NCBI RefSeq assembly: GCF_004769635.1
Contig: NZ_RQGH01000026.1
Span: forward strand, 372,001-436,000
Reading direction: 5' to 3'
DNA length: 64,000 bases
From: Leptospira jelokensis
Lineage (GTDB): Bacteria; Spirochaetota; Leptospiria; Leptospirales; Leptospiraceae
The notes beneath the pieces were generated by a model. That model did no database searches. It was not told where the DNA came from and saw nothing but the letters and a program-made list of their open reading frames with translations. Every line of letters starts with the position of its first letter. Position 1 is the first letter of the stretch. Both the position numbers and the translations under genes were made by a program. Of the stretch, positions 59,910 through 64,000 are shown in pieces.

Positions 59910-60542
59910 ATGGACAAAAAAAAGAAAGGCCTACCTCCAAAAAAAAACGTACAACCAACTGTGATGGGCAGAAAAAGAGACGCTTCCCTTGATCTAGCAA
60001 TCTTAAATGCAACCATTGAGATATTAGCGGAAGAAGGTTTTGATGGAATGACGATGGATCAGATTGCAGCGAAGGTAGGAACAGGAAAAGCAGCCTGTTA
60101 CCGACGTTGGCCTTCGAAAGTTAAACTCGTAAAAGATGCATTGGTTTGGATGAATCGAAATCAATTAGAACTTGAAAAAATTCCAGACACAGGTTCACTC
60201 CGAAATGATTTTCTGTCAGTGCTCAAACCGCATTCAATGGAAGAATCCAATGCAAAACTGAGAGTCCTCGGAGGCCTTGGCACATTTTGGTTAGATGAAG
60301 AAATTGAAAAAAAGGGGATCACTGAAATTTTTGGACCTTGGACAGAAGTGAACCGAACCCTCATCCAAAGAGCCATGGAACGAGGAGAAATTTCTAAAAA
60401 GGCAAACATTGAACTTGTTTGTAAAGTGTTAAACTCAATGGCAACCTATCGTGCGTTAATCGAAAGAAAACCGCCTGATAAAAATCTTTTCATTGCAATC
60501 ATCGACCAAATAGTGATGCCAGCTTTAAAAAATCCAGGTTAG
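59910..60542 (+). CDS. TetR/AcrR family regulator
   Basis: 210 residues. The helix-turn-helix (about 25-70) is typical: AEEGFDGMTMDQIAAKVG then ACYRRWPSK. The C-terminal ligand domain resembles the TetR_C group of regulators with WxDEE-type helices. It is divergent from the SDR gene and probably controls it through the palindromes between them. ATG 59964 is a possible shorter start. Confidence 0.88.
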   Translation: MDKKKKGLPPKKNVQPTVMGRKRDASLDLAILNATIEILAEEGFDGMTMDQIAAKVGTGKAACYRRWPSKVKLVKDALVWMNRNQLELEKIPDTGSLRNDFLSVLKPHSMEESNAKLRVLGGLGTFWLDEEIEKKGITEIFGPWTEVNRTLIQRAMERGEISKKANIELVCKVLNSMATYRALIERKPPDKNLFIAIIDQIVMPALKNPG

Positions 60543-60585
60543 GTGTTATTAGTTTTCGTTAATACCTTTGATCCAAAAACAATTT

Positions 60586-61857
60586 TTATTCTGTCGTTTC
60601 CGATTTTATAAGGACAAACTTTTCACCTCGAAATTCATATTCGTTTGAGTAAATCTTACTCGGACTTTCATCACCCTCAGGCAGAGGGCTGGTTCGTATG
60701 ATAATTTTTGGTGAAATAGCATAGGTATCAATGATGGCACTTCTACTGCCTGACTCATAAAAAATAATTTCAAAAGTATTGGCTTTTTCCTTTAATACAT
60801 ATACGATATTTTCAAGTTCTGGTAAAAAACAACCAATACATTCATCATTTTCATCTCTTGCTGTTGTTGTTACAATGAAGTATCGATCTTTTTTTGACTG
60901 AAATGATTTAATCGAAGTTTGATTAGGGTCAATATCATAACTTATTTCTTTGCTCAAAAAATCGAAGATTTTTTTCTCAGTTGGTTCAAACAAACGTATC
61001 CTTGCATATAATGATGCATATTGATTTGATAATACAAGAGATTCGGCAGGTAAATAACAATCGGTTATTACAGTCGTTTCAATATCTGAATACCAATCCT
61101 CTTGTCTTGATTTTTGTTTTAAGACTCGAAAAAAAACCTTTCCTTCATTTGTGACATATCTTGATTTCACAAAGTAAAATTGATCTTCTTCTACTTGCTC
61201 ATTATTAATTTTGATGAGTTTTCTGTTATAGAGTTGGTGCACAAAACTTGGTTTATTTTTTACATAGACCCATCCTGATTCTTTCGTTTCAAAATCGGAT
61301 AGTGTCGCTAAAATTTCTTCTGTATCTCCGATCACAATATAAGGTGAAAAAACATATCCGATACTTTGCGATTTTGATTTTACCTTCATCCAATTTCCCT
61401 GTTTTCCATTTACAGAAATGGGAGAATGGCTTTCTTCTAATATTTCAACTATATCTTTTGTTTTTAATTTTTCGATCGCTTTGCTTTCAACATTGGGTTC
61501 ACTTCTTAAAAATAAGGAAGTCGCTGCAACTAACCCAAAGTGAGGATTTAACACACTTAAAAAAATCAGATTTGAATCACGAGATTGGTCTTTGAGGTAA
61601 CCTACTTGATTGTCCTTTTTAATCTTCCACCAATCGTTTGATTGTTTTAAGTCTTTTTTTGAAATTTTTTCTAAAATCACAAAGTTTGCATTTTTGGGAA
61701 TTTCAAACAATACTGAACTCGTGTCATCTGGTTTGGAATACACTTGAATTTTCGATTTTGTTGTATATCCATTCCCAATTTGTTTCCACAAACAGTTAGT
61801 AAGGGACAATGATAGTAAGATCAATACGAACACAGATTTTGTTACACATTGCTTCAT
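60586..61857 (-). CDS. SH3b-domain lipoprotein
   Basis: 423 residues. The signal peptide ends in SLTNC (lipobox, Cys22). Two bacterial SH3-like domains follow, at about 30-95 and 110-175; the second reads ATSLFLRSEPNVESKAIEKL and IGYVFSPYIV. The C-terminal 240 residues are unassigned. SH3b domains often bind peptidoglycan or partner proteins. It is followed on the same strand in the window by other envelope genes but stands at the end of its run. Confidence 0.78.
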   Translation of the reverse strand: MKQCVTKSVFVLILLSLSLTNCLWKQIGNGYTTKSKIQVYSKPDDTSSVLFEIPKNANFVILEKISKKDLKQSNDWWKIKKDNQVGYLKDQSRDSNLIFLSVLNPHFGLVAATSLFLRSEPNVESKAIEKLKTKDIVEILEESHSPISVNGKQGNWMKVKSKSQSIGYVFSPYIVIGDTEEILATLSDFETKESGWVYVKNKPSFVHQLYNRKLIKINNEQVEEDQFYFVKSRYVTNEGKVFFRVLKQKSRQEDWYSDIETTVITDCYLPAESLVLSNQYASLYARIRLFEPTEKKIFDFLSKEISYDIDPNQTSIKSFQSKKDRYFIVTTTARDENDECIGCFLPELENIVYVLKEKANTFEIIFYESGSRSAIIDTYAISPKIIIRTSPLPEGDESPSKIYSNEYEFRGEKFVLIKSETTE

Positions 61858-61893
61858 TTGGTTTTCCTTTTTATAGTCTTTGATACGTTTCGT

Positions 61894-62385
61894 TTACGGT
61901 TCAATGATAATCACTGATCCAATCGGAACCATTTGGAACAATCGATCCATCTCTTCATTTGTCACAGCGATACAACCATGGGTCCAATTGAAATAGGTAT
62001 GTAGGTGTCCAAACCAATTCCAATGTTTCTTCATTCCATGAATGAGAATCCCTCCCCCAACCTTTACCTTTCTCTTTTTTGCTTCTTCCAATTGAGATTT
62101 GTTGGGATAAGAGATGTGTAAGGCTTTATAATAAGCCCATTCCGGAATTTGGTAATCAATGGTATACTTGCCTTCGGGAGTTTTTCCATCTCCTTCCTCG
62201 TTTTTAGCACCTTTTGGTTCAAAACCTAGGGAGATCGGAATTGTTAAAATGGTTTTGCCTGATTTGATTACTGTTAAAATTTTCTCTGATTTCTTCACAT
62301 TTACGGTAGTGTCGGTGTCTGCATCTAAGCTACCAACCCAAAGCACACAAAACATGAGTAAAGGTATAAATGGATTTCGAAACAT
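61894..62385 (-). CDS. L,D-transpeptidase (YkuD) family protein
   Basis: 163 residues from ATG 62385, which gives a clean signal peptide (FRNPFIPLLMFCVLWVGS); a longer frame runs into the preceding gene. The YkuD domain has the HGMKKHWNW and THGCIAV motifs with the catalytic Cys. It would form 3-3 crosslinks in peptidoglycan or attach proteins to it. It starts 11 bases after the upstream gene on the same strand. Confidence 0.88.
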   Translation of the reverse strand: MFRNPFIPLLMFCVLWVGSLDADTDTTVNVKKSEKILTVIKSGKTILTIPISLGFEPKGAKNEEGDGKTPEGKYTIDYQIPEWAYYKALHISYPNKSQLEEAKKRKVKVGGGILIHGMKKHWNWFGHLHTYFNWTHGCIAVTNEEMDRLFQMVPIGSVIIIEP

Positions 62386-62396
62386 AAAATTGGTAT

Positions 62397-62915
62397 TTAA
62401 ATTCCTAAAATGGATAAAGCTATATTTTGTTTTTTTAACTCTTGAATCCATAATGTAAACCTTTCTAAAACTTCAATTGCGCCTTCTTTGTTTGATTGTA
62501 TCTCTTTTTGAATCAGCTCTTTTTCTGGTAGTGAAAGTGTTTTGCCTGATTTAGAAAAAAGGGAATCGTTTCTGATTTCTTCCAATCGTATTCCTAAAGA
62601 TTGCAGTAAAACATCAAATTTTGATTCCGAAAGTTCCTGGAATGCATAATGGTCATAACTTTCGATGATCTCTTCGAATACATCTTCAAAAATAGAAAAT
62701 GTGTTTTCATCCAGAAAAATCGAATTCTCATTCCAACATTTGCCTAAGTAATTACCAGGTAAAAATTCGATATAGGCAGTACCTTCTAATTCGTTTGGAT
62801 GAAAATAGATATTGAATGGAGTTTGCACAGAAAGTCGAACTATGGTAATACGGGAAAAAAACGACAACCTTTCATGAAAAATAATAAAATCATGATCGGT
62901 ACAATCAATGTCCAA
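62397..62915 (-). CDS. Protein of unknown function
   Basis: Up to 172 residues, acidic and helical, with no signal peptide or known motif. The longest frame overlaps the upstream zinc-ribbon membrane gene by 76 bases; a TTG start at 62867 would reduce this to 28. It lies between that gene and the YkuD gene, all on one strand. Confidence 0.6.
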   Translation of the reverse strand: MDIDCTDHDFIIFHERLSFFSRITIVRLSVQTPFNIYFHPNELEGTAYIEFLPGNYLGKCWNENSIFLDENTFSIFEDVFEEIIESYDHYAFQELSESKFDVLLQSLGIRLEEIRNDSLFSKSGKTLSLPEKELIQKEIQSNKEGAIEVLERFTLWIQELKKQNIALSILGI

Positions 62916-63271
62916 AGATAATGATTGGAAAGAAATGAGTTCTCTTTGACTAACTGTATTTTATAGGTTTGGTATAAAAAATAAATGATACCTTCTGTTA
63001 CGATGACGATGATCACGACCAAGGTTACGGAAACAAGGGAAGGGTCAAAACCTGGGAACCAATGGAATTGCTCCCTTATCCCTAAAGTAAAATAAACCAA
63101 AACCGACATCAAATAGGTGAACAAAATAACAAAACTAACGACAGGACTTTTTTCCACCTGCATCCTTTCCTTACAATTGTTACACTTCATCGTAAAGGGT
63201 GGGACATAGGACATTAGTTTCAAAAAACTAACTTTTGTTTGGCAACTTGGACAAATCCATTCGTGTTTCAT
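62840..63271 (-). CDS. Zinc-ribbon membrane protein
   Basis: 143 residues. Two CxxC pairs (CPSC and CNNC) within the first 36 residues form a zinc ribbon, followed by three membrane helices at about 45-62, 80-98 and 118-135. The ribbon is predicted to be cytoplasmic. The family is not recognised. It is preceded by an ankyrin-repeat gene on the same strand. Confidence 0.68.
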   Translation of the reverse strand: MKHEWICPSCQTKVSFLKLMSYVPPFTMKCNNCKERMQVEKSPVVSFVILFTYLMSVLVYFTLGIREQFHWFPGFDPSLVSVTLVVIIVIVTEGIIYFLYQTYKIQLVKENSFLSNHYLWTLIVPIMILLFFMKGCRFFPVLP

Positions 63272-63315
63272 GAAAATATTCTCTTAACCTTAAAGATTTT
63301 TTACAAATTCCGATC

Positions 63316-64000
63316 TCACTCTTTCGCACCAAGTGATTCCAGTTTATCGATTAAAAATGAAAGTTTTCTTTTTTTTGCAATGCTTAGTGGAGTATCACCA
63401 TCATCATTACGATCGTGTATATTGGCACCAGCTTTCATGAGTAAGTCAAGTATCTCCAAATGATTTTCGTTTGGATTTCTTGCATCAGATGGGGCAAAGA
63501 TGACTGAATACCCTTTGTAATCTTTTTTATGAATATCCGCTTTGTATTGGATTAATAACGAAACGGTTACCAGATGTCCATTAGAAGCCGCATGCATAAT
63601 CGGTGTTATGTTCAAGATATCCGCTAGATTTGGATCTGCACCTTTTTTTAGGAGATGAGAAACTACCTGGTCATGCCCTCGAATTGACGCATGCATCAAT
63701 GGGGTTCCTCTATTTTTCGTGAGATGATTGACATTCATCCCTTTTCCAATCAAATACTGAACTGCTTCTAAATTTCCGATTTCTGCAGCAAGGATGAGTG
63801 CATTCCCAGCATCCGGAGTTTCGGAATTTAATTCTGCTCCATTTTCCAATAATAAATCCATCATCTTTAGATTGGAATAAACGGAAAAGATTAGTGGTGT
63901 AAACCCTCGAGCATCGCGCTGATTGGGATTTGCTTTTAAACTTAACAATCGTTTGGCACAATCAATATTCCCTGTTCTTGCAAAATACGATAGGATGGGT
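63316..64000 (-). CDS. Ankyrin-repeat protein (5' end cut by the window)
   Basis: The frame is open to the window edge and gives about 227 residues with at least six ankyrin repeats, such as RDARGFTPLIFSVYSN, RGTPLMHASIRGHDQV and DGDTPLSIAKKRK. A track-length start at 63948 would cut the first repeat (LSYFARTGNIDCAKRLLSLK), so the real start lies beyond 64000. Ankyrin arrays bind proteins; the partner is unknown. Confidence 0.88.
   Translation of the reverse strand, partial: PILSYFARTGNIDCAKRLLSLKANPNQRDARGFTPLIFSVYSNLKMMDLLLENGAELNSETPDAGNALILAAEIGNLEAVQYLIGKGMNVNHLTKNRGTPLMHASIRGHDQVVSHLLKKGADPNLADILNITPIMHAASNGHLVTVSLLIQYKADIHKKDYKGYSVIFAPSDARNPNENHLEILDLLMKAGANIHDRNDDGDTPLSIAKKRKLSFLIDKLESLGAKE

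Overview
The window looks like a stretch of the chromosome of a Leptospira species (spirochaete). The evidence is the moderately AT-rich DNA, the many lipoproteins with loose spirochaete lipoboxes, the frequent TTG and GTG starts in tightly packed genes, and the gene content. A saprophytic (L. biflexa-like) member is my guess from the many accessory enzymes and regulators; this was not tested. I see no insertion sequence, prophage, CRISPR array or rRNA. One tRNA gene (Gln, UUG) is present.

Layout. 1-4 kb: the tail of an unknown gene with a strong terminator, then a YbbA/YbbP-type ABC exporter. 4-7 kb: leuS. 7-11 kb (minus strand): thrC, a GHKL-type ATPase, a tail-anchored partner protein and a small membrane protein. 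11-15 kb (plus): signal peptidase I, a PASTA-bearing transpeptidase and a DUF115 protein. 15-24 kb (minus): an OmpA-domain membrane protein, a GAF/AAA/Fis regulator with decayed motifs, prfB, an unknown gene, purD and valS. 24-29 kb (plus): thioredoxin-like secreted proteins, a GNAT enzyme, a phosphoesterase, a flavin monooxygenase and an M23 lipoprotein. 29-31 kb: a PilZ-like protein and a sodium/solute symporter.

31-40 kb is a dense plus-strand housekeeping run: a stand-alone acyltransferase of the type I FAS beta-subunit kind, a WYL regulator, ispE, tRNA-Gln, a short glmU, prs, rplY (CTC), a pth-like gene without its catalytic residues, ftsH and an EVE-domain protein. 40-50 kb holds CAP-domain and unknown lipoproteins, a DASS transporter, a fusion of glycerol-3-phosphate dehydrogenase with glycerol-3-phosphate acyltransferase, and a four-gene minus operon (AidB-like acyl-CoA dehydrogenase, AEC transporter, EamA transporter, hotdog thioesterase). 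50-55 kb: a C-terminal J-domain protein, a YceI-like protein, a SanA/DUF218 protein divergent from an M23 peptidase, and ligA.

55-64 kb is more accessory. It has a decayed gene, small secreted unknowns, an ArsR/AHSA1 pair with a palindromic operator on its promoter, a second CAP lipoprotein, and an SDR gene divergent from a TetR regulator with nested inverted repeats between them. It ends with an SH3b lipoprotein, an L,D-transpeptidase and an ankyrin-repeat protein cut by the window edge. The most unusual items are the GpsA-PlsB fusion, the catalytically empty Pth-like protein, the motif-poor sigma-54-type activator, the stand-alone FAS-type acyltransferase, and the GHKL-ATPase/tail-anchored pair.
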